Shown here one piece after another: positions 36,773 to 45,878 of a stretch of DNA of 64,000 nt; positions within the stretch are counted from its first letter, which is position 1; the number at the start of each line of letters is the position of its first letter. A program made the position numbers and the translations under genes. The DNA is from Actinomycetospora callitridis (GTDB taxonomy: Bacteria > Actinomycetota > Actinomycetes > Mycobacteriales > Pseudonocardiaceae), in assembly GCF_028737265.1 (NCBI RefSeq), contig NZ_JAQZAK010000003.1:1-64000 (forward strand), written 5' to 3'. The notes under the pieces were generated by a model. That model did not search any database. It was not told the DNA's origin and saw only the letters and a program-made list of their open reading frames with translations.

Positions 36773-38905
36773 TCAGCCGCCGATCCCGAGCACCGCGAGG
36801 CGGGCCTCGTCCAGGCAGGTCACGCGGGCGGTCGAGTTGGCCGGCGGGGCCATGACGACGCTCGTCGGCGAGCTGCAGACCGGGATGGTCGCGGTGGTGC
36901 GCGACGTCGCGGTGTCGACCACCGACACCGTGCCGTCCTGGACGTTCGCGGTGTAGAGGTGGCGGCCGTCGGCGGCGTAGCTGACGTACTGCGGGCCCGC
37001 GCCCACCACCGGCGTGGCGACCACCTGGTCGGTGGCCGTGTCGACGATCGACACGCTGGCGTCGTCGTAGTTCGCGACCGCCACCCGCGCGCCGTCGGGG
37101 GAGGGGGCGAGCGCGTGCGGGCTGACCCCGACGGGGACCGTCGCGAGCGTCGCGCCGGTGCCCGCGTCCATCACCGTGACGAGGTTCGACTCGTGGTTGG
37201 CGACGTAGGCGCGGTCGGCGCTGAACGCCACCCAGTGCGGGTTGGCGGCCACCGGGAGGCGCCCGGTGATCGTGTTGGTCGCGGTGTCGAGGAGGTCGAT
37301 GGTGGCGTCGTCGTGGCTCGGCACCCACACGGTGCGGCCGTCCGGCGCGGCGGCGAGGGCGTAGGGCCTGCGGTCGACCGGGACGACGGCGACCACGTCG
37401 CGGGTGGCGGTGTCCACCACCTGCACCACGTTGACCGCGTCGTCGTCGGTGTAGGCGCTGATGTAGGCGCGGGCGCCGTCGCCGGAGAAGGCGATGAAGC
37501 GCGGTGGAGCGGCGGGCACCGGGATCGTGTCGATCGCCGCCCCCGCGGCCAGGTCGACCACCGTGACCACCCGGGGGTCGCGGTTGGCGACGTAGGCGAC
37601 GCGGCCGCCCGGCGCCACCGTCAGCGATCCCGGCGTGGCCGGCGTCGGCACCGAGCCGACGACCCGGGCCGTCCCGCTGCTCGCCGCCGCCACGACGGCG
37701 TCGGCCGGGGCGCCGACGGCGCCTGTCGCGGGGTCGTCCCCGCCCCCGATCGCCACGAGCAGCACGGCGAGCAGCGCCAGGACGACGACGGCGGACCCCG
37801 CGAGGACGACGATCGCCGGGGAGCCCGGGCGGGCGGCCCACGCCCTGACGCCGGTTCGGGTGTCGCCGGTGCCGGTGTCGGCGGACGGGGCGTCGCCGGT
37901 CGGTCCGTCGGACACCGGGAGAGGGGCGGGGGACTGCTGCGCGGTGGGTGGGTCGGCCGGTGGATCGACCGCCGCGCCGGTCGGCGGGTCGTCGCCGGCC
38001 TCCTCCTCGGGGCGGGTGCTCCGGGGCGTGACCACGGTCGCCCGCTCGGTGGTGGGGACGGCTCGCGGGGGCGTGGTCGCCGTACCGCCCAGCGCCGCGC
38101 GCGCCGCGTCGCCGAGCTCGCCGGTGGTGGCGTAGCGGTCCGCGGGGTCCTTGGCCATCGCGGTCACGACGACCTCGTCGAGGGCGTCGGGGAGACCCGG
38201 GACGGTGGCGCTCGGGCGCGGGGGATCGACGTACACGTGGGCGTACATGAGCGCCGGCGCCTCGGAGCCCTCGAAGGGCGTCCGGCCGGTGAGGCACTGG
38301 TGGAGCAGGCACCCGAGGGCGTAGACGTCCACCCCCGTGTCGATCGGCCCGTTGGTGAACCGCTCCGGGGCCATGTAGTCGATCGTGCCGACGGTGGAGC
38401 CCGACATCGTCAGCCCGAACGCCGTCTGGCCCACGGCGTGCGCGATGCCGAAGTCCATGACGTAGACGAAGTCGCGGTCGGTGATCAGCACGTTGGACGG
38501 CTTGACGTCCCGGTGGATCAGCCCGTCGCCGTGCGCGGCGTCGAGCGCCTCCGCGATCTGGCCCACCAGGTGCACCGCGCGCTCCGGGGGCAGGGCACCT
38601 TCCTCGCGCAGCAGCGTCGCGACGGTGCGCCCGCTGTCGACCAGGCGCATGTCGATGTAGAGGCGGGAGTCGATCTCCCCGAAGTCGTGGATCGGGATGA
38701 TGTGCGGGTCGCGGAGCCGGGCGGCCACGCGCGACTCGCGGCGGAAGCGCTCCTGGAACTCGGCGCTGCCGCTGAACAGCGGGGGGAGCAGTTTGAGGGC
38801 GACGACACGGTCCCGCTCCGTGTCGACCGCCTGGTAGACGTCACCCATCCCGCCCGAGCCGATGAGACGCTCGAGGCGGTACCGCCCGAACTCGCTGCCG
38901 TCCAC
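36773..38905 (-). CDS. Membrane Ser/Thr protein kinase with extracytoplasmic beta-propeller
   Basis: A 710-residue PknB-type kinase. Catalytic features: GSGGMG loop, Lys38 in VALKLL, HRDVKPSN, and DFG in VMDFGIAHAVG, with TVGTIDYMAPERF as the activation end. A Pro/Thr-rich linker precedes one membrane helix (about residues 365-387). The outer part (about 410-710) is made of YVTN/NHL-like blades, such as GRVAYVANRDPRVVTVVDL, GRTVWVPSHDDATIDLLDT and GARVAVANYDDASVSIVDT, predicted to form a seven-bladed propeller sensor. It resembles PknD of mycobacteria in plan. Substrates are unknown. The start is the GTG just before the kinase domain. Confidence 0.92.
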   Translation of the reverse strand: MDGSEFGRYRLERLIGSGGMGDVYQAVDTERDRVVALKLLPPLFSGSAEFQERFRRESRVAARLRDPHIIPIHDFGEIDSRLYIDMRLVDSGRTVATLLREEGALPPERAVHLVGQIAEALDAAHGDGLIHRDVKPSNVLITDRDFVYVMDFGIAHAVGQTAFGLTMSGSTVGTIDYMAPERFTNGPIDTGVDVYALGCLLHQCLTGRTPFEGSEAPALMYAHVYVDPPRPSATVPGLPDALDEVVVTAMAKDPADRYATTGELGDAARAALGGTATTPPRAVPTTERATVVTPRSTRPEEEAGDDPPTGAAVDPPADPPTAQQSPAPLPVSDGPTGDAPSADTGTGDTRTGVRAWAARPGSPAIVVLAGSAVVVLALLAVLLVAIGGGDDPATGAVGAPADAVVAAASSGTARVVGSVPTPATPGSLTVAPGGRVAYVANRDPRVVTVVDLAAGAAIDTIPVPAAPPRFIAFSGDGARAYISAYTDDDAVNVVQVVDTATRDVVAVVPVDRRPYALAAAPDGRTVWVPSHDDATIDLLDTATNTITGRLPVAANPHWVAFSADRAYVANHESNLVTVMDAGTGATLATVPVGVSPHALAPSPDGARVAVANYDDASVSIVDTATDQVVATPVVGAGPQYVSYAADGRHLYTANVQDGTVSVVDTATSRTTATIPVCSSPTSVVMAPPANSTARVTCLDEARLAVLGIGG

Positions 38906-38994
38906 CCGTGAGTGCCCCCTCGACGCCCGGTGCGGATGGGGCTGGAGCGTAACGATCGATCGGGCACGAGGGGATGGTTCGCCACGTCGGCTCC

Positions 38995-39064
38995 CTCCTG
39001 TCGAAATGACATAAGGGTGGAGGGCCGGTCTGAGGGACACGCTCCTCCTGTCGAAATGACATAA
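38995..39064. repeat. Two 20-bp direct repeats, 50 bp apart, upstream of the kinase gene
   Basis: ctcctgtcgaaatgacataa is found unchanged at 38995-39014 and 39045-39064. Each copy holds TGTCGAAATGACA, an inverted TGTC/GACA pair with a five-base centre, so it may be an operator used twice. The copies are upstream of the kinase start and just past the end of the next gene. Confidence 0.7.
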
Positions 39065-39070
39065 TGTCGA

Positions 39071-39598
39071 TTATCGGATCGAGCTGGCGATGCGGGAGGG
39101 CCGGCCGCTCCGGGTCGTCGCCACCACCAGGGCCACCGCGCCCGCCGTGAGGGCCAGGGACCGCACGAGGTTCGCGTCGAGGAGGCTCGCGATCGTCGCC
39201 TCGTCCTGGCCGATCCGGTCGAGCCGGTCGTGCCTCGGGATCGCCCACGCGACCGTCGACACCAGCGACACGAGCCCGCTGCCCGCGACGACGCCCGCCA
39301 GTCCGCGCGGCACGTCGGCCGGCTTGGTCCACGGGAACGCCGCGCACGCCAGGAACGACAGGAACCCGGGCACGATGACGACGAGCGGGATCGCCTCGTT
39401 GTACTGCGCGTGGTACGCGAGGAAGTCCTCGGACGGCACGGCCCGGAACAGCGGATAGGACACCGCCTGGGCCTGCCAGCCGACGCCCGTCGAGTACGCC
39501 GTCAGGGCCGTGAGGGCCGCCAGGTGGGGTCGGCGCCAGTCGGGTCGGGTGCTCCCCCGGTCGATCGTCCGGGCACGGATGGAGTGGCGGACGCTCAT
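39071..39598 (-). CDS. DUF1772-like membrane protein
   Basis: A 175-residue protein with four predicted helices. The first helix and loop show LTALTAYSTGVGWQAQAVSYPLF (in parts LTAYSTGVGWQAQ, SYPLFRAVP) and the segment EDFLAYHAQYNEAIPLVVIVPGF is typical of DUF1772/anthrone-oxygenase-like proteins. Function unknown. Its ATG overlaps the stop of the NmrA-like gene upstream, so they are co-translated. Confidence 0.7.
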   Translation of the reverse strand: MSVRHSIRARTIDRGSTRPDWRRPHLAALTALTAYSTGVGWQAQAVSYPLFRAVPSEDFLAYHAQYNEAIPLVVIVPGFLSFLACAAFPWTKPADVPRGLAGVVAGSGLVSLVSTVAWAIPRHDRLDRIGQDEATIASLLDANLVRSLALTAGAVALVVATTRSGRPSRIASSIR

Positions 39599-40515
39599 CG
39601 CGGGCCTCCCGCGGACGTGGCCAGGACGGCGGCCTGCTCCTGCACGTAGGCGTCGTAGGCCCGCGGCGGGTGCCCGAGCAGCGCTGCCGTGGCGTCGGCC
39701 TCGCGATCCATGCGGACGACGCGGGCACCGAGCAGCTCCCCCGTCGCGACCCAGTCGTCGTGCTTGCGCCCGTGCAGGCGTTGCGCGAAGGCGACCCGCC
39801 ATGCGACCTCGTCGTCGCCGACGTAGGCCACGTCCCGGCCCAGCGCCCGGCTCCACGCCGCGGCGCAGTCAGCGCCGGACAGGGTGGCCGGGCCGGCGAC
39901 CGGGTACGTGCCGGGGTCCAGGCGCGGCGACACGAGCTCGCGGGCGGCGAGCTCGGCGAGGTCGCGCACGTCGACGCGGTTGACCCCGCGCATCGGCATC
40001 GGGAACAGGCCCGCGCCGATCTCCGGGAGGAAGACCTCGTCGTTCTGGAAGAAGTTGCTCGGCGCGAGGACGACGGCGCGGGTGCGGCTCTCCTCCACGC
40101 GGCGGCCGATCCGCAGCTTCCCGCGGTAGCTGGGCAGCATCCACGCGAAGACCAGACCCTGCAGGCGTCCGGCGAGGGTGCGACGGGAGATGTGCACACC
40201 GGCGAACACGACGCGTGTGCCGGTCTGCTCGGCCGCGGCGAGCAGGTTCTCGGCGTACCGCTCCTCGTCGACGGCGTGCGGCGAGACGTACAGGGCGGAC
40301 GCCGTGCCGTCCAGGGCGGCGCGCAGGGCCCCGGGGTCGCCGAGGTCGGCGACGACCTGGTCGACGCCGGGACGGTCGAGCGTGTCGACCGGGCGACGGA
40401 CGAGGGCTCGCACGGGCACGCCCCGTGCGAGCAGCTCGTCGAGGACCAGCCCACCGACGGTGCCGGTGGCACCGACGACGGCGGTCGGAGGACGGGGGGA
40501 CGGATCGGTGGTCAT
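39595..40515 (-). CDS. NmrA-like NAD(P)-binding protein
   Basis: A 306-residue atypical SDR. The nucleotide loop is VVGATGTVGGLVLDELLARG, then VRALVRRP for phosphate contact, and APSNFFQNDEVFLPEIGAGL in the middle. The classical YxxxK is absent, as in NmrA redox sensors and some quinone reductases. Divergent from the TetR gene; the intergenic palindrome implies it is controlled by that regulator. Downstream DUF1772-like gene overlaps by four bases. Confidence 0.85.
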   Translation of the reverse strand: MTTDPSPRPPTAVVGATGTVGGLVLDELLARGVPVRALVRRPVDTLDRPGVDQVVADLGDPGALRAALDGTASALYVSPHAVDEERYAENLLAAAEQTGTRVVFAGVHISRRTLAGRLQGLVFAWMLPSYRGKLRIGRRVEESRTRAVVLAPSNFFQNDEVFLPEIGAGLFPMPMRGVNRVDVRDLAELAARELVSPRLDPGTYPVAGPATLSGADCAAAWSRALGRDVAYVGDDEVAWRVAFAQRLHGRKHDDWVATGELLGARVVRMDREADATAALLGHPPRAYDAYVQEQAAVLATSAGGPR

Positions 40516-40570
40516 GACGGGGACTCCGAGGGACTCGGCCCCCGGTCTCGCCGTGGGCCGCTGATTTGGA

Positions 40571-40587
40571 TAGAGTGACACTAACTC
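40571..40587. promoter_or_regulatory. Candidate TetR operator
   Basis: tagagtgacactaactc in the divergent region contains AGTG-A-CACT as perfect half-sites and GAGT/ACTC as a second inverted pair. It also includes TAGAGT, a plausible -10 box. The stretch is flanked by a direct repeat of gatttgg. Confidence 0.45.
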
Positions 40588-40610
40588 GATTTGGGCAGGA
40601 GTCAAACGAA

Positions 40611-41273
40611 ATGTCGGCACGACGTCGGTACGACGCCTCCGGGCGCGAGCGCCGCGCCGCCCTCACGCGCCAGCAGATCGCCCTGACCGCCGTCGAGCAG
40701 TTCGTGGCGCAGGGGTACGCCACGACGTCGGTGGCCTCGGTGGCGAAGGCCGCGGGGGTCTCGGCGCAGACGGTCTACAACGGCTTCGGGACGAAGGCCG
40801 CACTGCTCAAGGAGGGCTACGACCTCGTCCTCGCCGGCGACGCGCAGGACGTCCCGTTGGCCGAGCGGCCCGAGGTGCGGGCGCTGTACGCCGATCCCGA
40901 CCCGGCGGCGTTCCTGCGGGGATACGCGCGGCTCGGGCGGTCGCTGCTGGAGCGCCTCGGACCGCTGGCGCTGCAGATCGGCGCGGGCGCCCTCTCCGGC
41001 GACCCGGACCTCGTGGCCCTGCGGGCGACCACCGACCAGGAGCGCCTGATCGGCACCGGCATGGTCGTGCGGCGCGTGGTCGAGCTCGGGGCCCTCTCCC
41101 CCGGTCTCGACGAGGACGTCGCCCGCGACCGCCTGTGGACCCTCAACAGCGCCGAGGTCTGGCACCTCCTCACCGGTGCGCGCGGCTGGACCGGCGAGCA
41201 GTACGAGGACTGGGTCGGCGACGCCATGGGCGAGGCCGTGCTGGCGCCCGACCGTCGCGGTGCCCCCTCGTGA
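40611..41273 (+). CDS. TetR/AcrR-family regulator
   Basis: A 220-residue repressor-type protein. The HTH is in TRQQIALTAVEQFVAQGYAT and TSVASVAKAAGVSAQTVYNGF, near residues 19-65. The C-terminal ligand domain is all helical. aggag lies nine bases before the ATG. It is divergent from the NmrA/DUF1772 pair, which is its likely target. Ligand unknown. Confidence 0.9.
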   Translation: MSARRRYDASGRERRAALTRQQIALTAVEQFVAQGYATTSVASVAKAAGVSAQTVYNGFGTKAALLKEGYDLVLAGDAQDVPLAERPEVRALYADPDPAAFLRGYARLGRSLLERLGPLALQIGAGALSGDPDLVALRATTDQERLIGTGMVVRRVVELGALSPGLDEDVARDRLWTLNSAEVWHLLTGARGWTGEQYEDWVGDAMGEAVLAPDRRGAPS

Positions 41274-41544
41274 TCGAGATCCGCTCGTCGGAGCCAAACG
41301 ACCGGTGACGGCGCGCACACGACGTATCGCACACGACCGATCGGCCGCTGACCGGTTCGTGGCGCCGCCGACCGCGCGCCTCCTTCACAGCTCGCGGCAC
41401 ATCGAGCACGGTGAGGACACGACCGGATCGCGTGACGGACTCCGTATCTCCGTGGAGTGATTGCCGGTCACGCTCAGTGGACGTGGGGGGACGTGTGGGA
41501 CGCGCGGCGGTGGGGGCACCGCGGAGCGGGCGGCGGGTCAGCTC

Positions 41545-42198
41545 GTGACCGAGGAGTCCGACGAGATCGATCGGCTGGTCGCCGCGGTGGTGGCCGGCGA
41601 CAAGGCCGCGCTCAACCAGCTGCTGGTGATCCTGCGTCCCCTGGTCGTGCGCTACTGCCGCTCCCGGCTGGGCACCGAGCGCTCCGGGGTGGCCGCGGAC
41701 GACGTCGCCCAGGAGGTCTGCCTGGCCGTCCTCAAGTCGCTGCCGACCTACACCGACCAGGGCAAGCCGTTCCTGGCCTTCGTCTACGGCATCGCCGCGC
41801 ACAAGGTGGTCGACGCCCACCGTCACGCGGGCCGCGACCGCTCCGAGCCCACCGACGACGTGCCCGAGGGCTTCACCGACGCTGCCGGCCCCGAGCAGCA
41901 CGCGCTCGAGGCGTCGGCGAGCGCCGAGATGCGCGCCCTGCTCGCGCAGCTGCCGCCCAAGCAGCGCGAGATCCTGGTGCTGCGCGTGGTCGTCGGCCTC
42001 TCCGCCGAGGAGACCGCGCTGGCCGTCGGCTCGACGCCCGGCGCGGTGCGGGTCGCCCAGCACCGCGCCGTCGCCAAGCTGCGCGGTGTGCTCAACGACC
42101 CCGAGGACCGGGCCGGGCCGGACGACACCCCGCCGCGCGGGATCTTCAGTACGCGGGACGCAGCGGGAAGCCGGAGCGGGCGTCGGGGCCGAGCTTGA
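41545..42198 (+). CDS. ECF sigma factor, SigD/ShbA-like
   Basis: A 217-residue sigma factor. Region 2: RYCRSRLGTERSGVAADDVA and QEVCLAVLKSLPTYTDQGKP, FLAFVYGIAAHKVVDAHRHA. Region 4: LPPKQREILVLRVVVGLSAE and ALAVGSTPGAVRVAQHRAVA. This sequence type is the actinobacterial SigD of mycobacteria and ShbA of Streptomyces, which transcribes the main sigma factor gene. The GTG at 41545 is chosen by homologue length; the frame is open 84 bases upstream. The C-terminal tail overlaps the convergent methyltransferase gene by 53 bases. No anti-sigma gene is next to it. The 271-base region before it shows no other gene. Confidence 0.85.
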   Translation: MTEESDEIDRLVAAVVAGDKAALNQLLVILRPLVVRYCRSRLGTERSGVAADDVAQEVCLAVLKSLPTYTDQGKPFLAFVYGIAAHKVVDAHRHAGRDRSEPTDDVPEGFTDAAGPEQHALEASASAEMRALLAQLPPKQREILVLRVVVGLSAEETALAVGSTPGAVRVAQHRAVAKLRGVLNDPEDRAGPDDTPPRGIFSTRDAAGSRSGRRGRA

Positions 42199-43384
42199 CC
42201 CCCAGCACCTGGTGCAGCTGGATGTTGTTCACGTCGAACCCCACCTGGCACGCGGGCATGTAGAGCTTCCACACCCGCGCCCGTCCCTCGCCGGCCTCCT
42301 CGACGCAGGCGTCCCAGTGCTCCTCGAGGTTCGCCGACCACCCGGCGAGCGTCCGGGAGTAGTGCTCCCGCAGGTTCTCCTCGTGGCGGATCTCGAAGCC
42401 GGCCGCGTTCATCCGCGAGATCAGCCAGCCGATCGGCAGCAGCTCGCCGTCCGGGAAGACGTAGCGGTCGATGAAGGGGTCGGCCGCGGCGCGGTGGTGG
42501 TGATCGGGCCGGGTGATGCAGTGGTTGAGCAGGCGCCCGCCCGGCCGGAGCTTCGAGTAGAGGACCTGGAAGTACGACGAGATGTTGCGGCGCCCGATGT
42601 GCTCGGTGAGCCCGATCGAGCTGACCGCGTCGAAGTCGCCCTCGGTGACGTCGCGGTAGTCGGAGTGCCGGATCTCGACGAGGTCGCCGAGCCCCCGGCG
42701 CGCGACCTCCTTCTGCGCCCAGGTCGCCTGGTCGCGCGAGAGGGTGACGCCGAGCGCCTGCACGCCGTGGTGCTCGGCGGCGTGCATCGCCATCTGGCCC
42801 CAGCCGCAGCCGACGTCGAGCAGCCGCATCCCGGGCCGGAGCGCGAGCTTCTCGGCCACCAGCGCGTGCTTGGTGAACTGCGCGTCCTCGAGGGTCGCGG
42901 TCTCCGACGGGTAGACCGCGCAGGTGTAGGCCATGGACGGGCCCAGCACCAGCTCGTAGAAGCGGTTGGAGACGTCGTAGTGGTGCTCGATCGCGGTCGA
43001 GTCGCGGTCCTTGGAGTGCCGCCGGCCGCGCTGGCGGTGCTCCTCGGGCGGCGGCGCGACGCGGTGGCGGAAGCGCAGCGGCGCCATGCGCGCCGCCATC
43101 TTCAGCAGCGTCGACGGCGTGACGTCGGAGACCGTCAGCTCGCTCATCGCGGTCAGCGCCTGGTAGAGGCTGCCCTCGACGTCGAGGTGGCCGGAGACGT
43201 AGGCCCGGGCCAGGCCCAGGCTGTTCGGCGAGGCGGCGAGGTACGCGAGTGCGGTCTCGCTGCGGACGTCGACGGTGGCCACCGGCTCGGCGGCCGACGG
43301 CGTCGAGGCGCTGCCGTCGTAGGCGCGGATGGCGACGGGGGCCTCGTCCCCCAGCACCGGTCGGAACAGTTCGGCGACCTGCAC
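42146..43384 (-). CDS. tmsB: Cyclopropane-fatty-acid-synthase-like methyltransferase (TmsB/BfaB type)
   Basis: A 412-residue SAM methyltransferase of the CFA family. Key motifs: HYDVSNRFYELVLGPSMAYTC, RLLDVGCGWGQMAMHAAEHH (SAM site), GLTEHIG and YVFPDGELLPIG. With the FAD enzyme encoded just upstream, it matches the pair that converts oleate to 10-methylene- and then 10-methylstearate (tuberculostearic acid) in actinobacteria. The methyltransferase adds the methylene group to an oleoyl chain in phospholipids. The gene begins 12 bases after the upstream stop. Symbol given from the pairing and the family. Confidence 0.85.
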   Translation of the reverse strand: MQVAELFRPVLGDEAPVAIRAYDGSASTPSAAEPVATVDVRSETALAYLAASPNSLGLARAYVSGHLDVEGSLYQALTAMSELTVSDVTPSTLLKMAARMAPLRFRHRVAPPPEEHRQRGRRHSKDRDSTAIEHHYDVSNRFYELVLGPSMAYTCAVYPSETATLEDAQFTKHALVAEKLALRPGMRLLDVGCGWGQMAMHAAEHHGVQALGVTLSRDQATWAQKEVARRGLGDLVEIRHSDYRDVTEGDFDAVSSIGLTEHIGRRNISSYFQVLYSKLRPGGRLLNHCITRPDHHHRAAADPFIDRYVFPDGELLPIGWLISRMNAAGFEIRHEENLREHYSRTLAGWSANLEEHWDACVEEAGEGRARVWKLYMPACQVGFDVNNIQLHQVLGVKLGPDARSGFPLRPAY

Positions 43385-43396
43385 GTGTCTGTCCTC

Positions 43397-44755
43397 CTAG
43401 CCCGTCACGGTCTTGGTGTAGAGGTCGGGGAGGCGACCGTCCGGGTCGTACCGCGCCTTGAGCTCGCGGTACGTCGCTCCCCCGTAGAGCGCGTCGAACT
43501 CCTCCCGCCGGTAGCTGGACGTGGAGTACAGCGACTTGTGTCCGTCGAGATCCATGAGGACCTCCTCGATGCGCCGGTTGTGGTGGTCGGGCGCCTGGCC
43601 CGGGGCGAGCTCGGCGTCCGACCAGAAGCCGACGTTGACGTAGGTGGTGGCGGGGTCCAAGGGGTACAGCGGCCACGCACGCCCGTCACGCTGTTTCAAC
43701 GGGCACAACCACACCGGGCTGATGCCGATTTCCCGGTGGAAGAACTCGAGGAAACCCGGGAGCCGGTCCACCGGCACCTCGACGTCCTGGATGATCGGCT
43801 CGACCCCGGCCGCCCCGTTGCGGCGGGCGAGCGCCTGGGACAGGCCGAGGCGACGGTCCAGGGCGACGAGCCGGCGGTAGACGTCGGAGCGGCGGTAGCG
43901 CGACGGCCACAGGCGCCGCACCGCCGGGTTCTGCACGCCGAGGGCCCGCGAGCACCAGAACCAGTCGGTGTCCCAGCGCCACAGGTAGTCGTGGATCGTC
44001 AGGAAGTCCGTGTCGCGGTCCTGGATGGACCGGTAGTAGATGCCCTGGCCGGTGTAGTCCGAGAGGTACGGCGCGGTGTCCACCATCTCGCCGAGCGAGA
44101 GGTGGTGCTCCTGCGGGGAGAACACGGTGCCGTCGCAGAAGTCCACCCGCTCCCCCGCCCACCGCCCGGTCGCCGTGATCTCGGCGAGCGCGGTCGCGGT
44201 CTCCTCGGCGGTGTCGAAGCGGATGTGGCGCAGCCGCACGAACGGCCGGACCGGGGCGAGCTCGATGCGCAGGCGCAGCGCGTACCCGAGCGTGCCGTAG
44301 GAGTTCGGCAGGCCGGCGAGGAGATCGGGGTGGTCGACGGTCGAGAGGATCTCGCCGGTGCCGGTGAGGACGTCGGCCTCGATCACCGACTCGTGGGGCA
44401 GGCCGTCGCGGAACGACGTCGACTCGATGCCGAGCCCGACGACGGCGCCGCCGAGGGTGATGGTCTTGAGCTGCGGGACCACGAGCGGCATCAGCCCGTG
44501 CGGGAGGGTGGCGGCGACGAGGTCGGAGTACGTCGTCATCCCGGCCACGTCGGCGGTGCGGGCCACCGGGTCGACCGACAGCACGCGGTCCAGCCCGTCG
44601 ACGGCGAGCCCGCCGCCGCCGTCACGGAATCGGAACAGGTTCGACGTCTTCTTGCGCAACCGCACCGGGGCGTCCGGAGGGAGCTCCGCGAGCCCCCGCC
44701 GCACGGCGTCCACGGCCTCACGATGCGCGATTCCGGCGTCCGCGCCGACGGTCAT
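43397..44755 (-). CDS. tmsA: FAD-binding oxidoreductase (TmsA/BfaA type)
   Basis: A 452-residue flavoprotein of the DHCR24/vanillyl-alcohol-oxidase type. FAD domain signs are VAGMTTYSDLVAATLPHGLMP, then TLGGAVVGLGIESTSFRDGL and NSYGTLGYALRLRIELAPV. The C-terminal region has VPLYPLD-like PLYPLDPATTYVNVGFW. Its expected job is NADPH-dependent reduction of the 10-methylene intermediate made by the next gene to 10-methylstearate. A ggaggagg site precedes the ATG. Operon with tmsB; promoter probably in the 127-base gap after the YihY gene, where a cgccac/gtggcg hairpin also lies. Confidence 0.85.
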   Translation of the reverse strand: MTVGADAGIAHREAVDAVRRGLAELPPDAPVRLRKKTSNLFRFRDGGGGLAVDGLDRVLSVDPVARTADVAGMTTYSDLVAATLPHGLMPLVVPQLKTITLGGAVVGLGIESTSFRDGLPHESVIEADVLTGTGEILSTVDHPDLLAGLPNSYGTLGYALRLRIELAPVRPFVRLRHIRFDTAEETATALAEITATGRWAGERVDFCDGTVFSPQEHHLSLGEMVDTAPYLSDYTGQGIYYRSIQDRDTDFLTIHDYLWRWDTDWFWCSRALGVQNPAVRRLWPSRYRRSDVYRRLVALDRRLGLSQALARRNGAAGVEPIIQDVEVPVDRLPGFLEFFHREIGISPVWLCPLKQRDGRAWPLYPLDPATTYVNVGFWSDAELAPGQAPDHHNRRIEEVLMDLDGHKSLYSTSSYRREEFDALYGGATYRELKARYDPDGRLPDLYTKTVTG

Positions 44756-44882
44756 CTGGGTGCCTCCTCCCGGATCTCGCGGAGCAGCGTATGCCCGGCG
44801 TGAGGCGGAGAGCACCGGCAATCCGATGTTCCGTACGCCACCTGAGGGATGGTGGCGCGTCGGGACGGTGCGTGGAGCGGGT

Positions 44883-45818
44883 TCAGCCGACCAGGTCGGC
44901 GACGAGCTCGATCCCGGTGCGGCCGGCCTCGCTGGGATCCGAGACGGATTCCGGTGCGCGGGTGTCGGTCCACACCGTGACGAGGAACAACCAGCGGACC
45001 ACGAGATAGACGATCAGCAGGAAGCCGATCAGGGCGCCCAGCGCCGCCACCGCGGGCGAGGTGCCGATCAGGCGGAAGTACAGGCCACCGATCTGCTGCA
45101 GGACGACGAGTCCCACCGCGGCGACCGCCGCGGCCGGCAGCAGGGGGCGCAGGGCACGCGTCGGACGCGGCAGGTGGGCCAGGCACCACGCCACGACCAG
45201 CCAGTTCGCGGCGAGCCCGATCGCGATCGAACCGACCGCCAGCAGTGCCCGGGCGCCGAGGGTGCTGGTCAGGCCCAGGAGGTCGAGCAGCCGCCTCCCC
45301 AGCACGCCGGTCAGCGACGCCAGCGCGAACGAGACGGCCAGCGCGACGCCGATGCCCAGCAGCGCGCCGACGTCGGAGACCGCGTGGCGCAGCCGGTGCT
45401 CCGGGCACGGCCGTCCCAGCAGCGCGGTCACGGCGTCGCGCAGGTGGCTGATCCAGCTCCACCCGGAGATCGCCGCGGCCGCCAGCGCCAGCGCCCCGAG
45501 GGTCCCGCGCTCGGCCACGACGACGTGGACGACGTCGACGACCTCCACACTCACCGGCTGGGGCAGCGCCACCGCGAGGAGGCTCTCCACCTGGGCGAAC
45601 ACGCTCTGGCTCGAGGACAGGACGAACCCGACCACGGACACCGCGAGCATCAGCAGCGGCACCAGGGCGAGCACGGTGAAGAACGTGACCGCAGCGGCGA
45701 GGTGGTCACCGTGCCGGGCGCGGTAGAGCCGCCGGGTCTCGCGCAGACGCCGCCACGACGGCGCGATCCGGCCGGTCATCGGCCGGCGGCCCCGTGGCCG
45801 CCACCCCACCGGTGCCAT
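44883..45818 (-). CDS. YihY/BrkB-family membrane protein
   Basis: A 311-residue integral membrane protein with six or so helices. The family start DHLAAAVTFFTVLALVPLLML and the loop GWSWISHLRDAVTALLGRP are recognisable, with LIGFLLIVYLVVRWLFLVT near the end. The old RNase BN label is not supported for this family. Two ATG codons are possible (45818 and 45779); the first is used. It is upstream of tmsA on the same strand. Confidence 0.82.
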   Translation of the reverse strand: MAPVGWRPRGRRPMTGRIAPSWRRLRETRRLYRARHGDHLAAAVTFFTVLALVPLLMLAVSVVGFVLSSSQSVFAQVESLLAVALPQPVSVEVVDVVHVVVAERGTLGALALAAAAISGWSWISHLRDAVTALLGRPCPEHRLRHAVSDVGALLGIGVALAVSFALASLTGVLGRRLLDLLGLTSTLGARALLAVGSIAIGLAANWLVVAWCLAHLPRPTRALRPLLPAAAVAAVGLVVLQQIGGLYFRLIGTSPAVAALGALIGFLLIVYLVVRWLFLVTVWTDTRAPESVSDPSEAGRTGIELVADLVG

Positions 45819-45878
45819 CGGGTCAGGCAACCACGCCCGCCCCGGGACCCGGCACCGGGGTCCGACCCTGCCCGCGGG

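Noticed and set aside
36039..38312. A 757-codon frame overlapping the kinase and cyclo-ligase genes
   Set aside because: It is a second frame of the kinase gene with Arg/Pro/Gly-rich low-complexity translation; the kinase frame has all catalytic motifs.
38995..39064. Insertion element or attachment site
   Set aside because: No transposase or integrase remnant, no terminal inverted repeats and no target duplication could be seen; an operator is the simpler reading.
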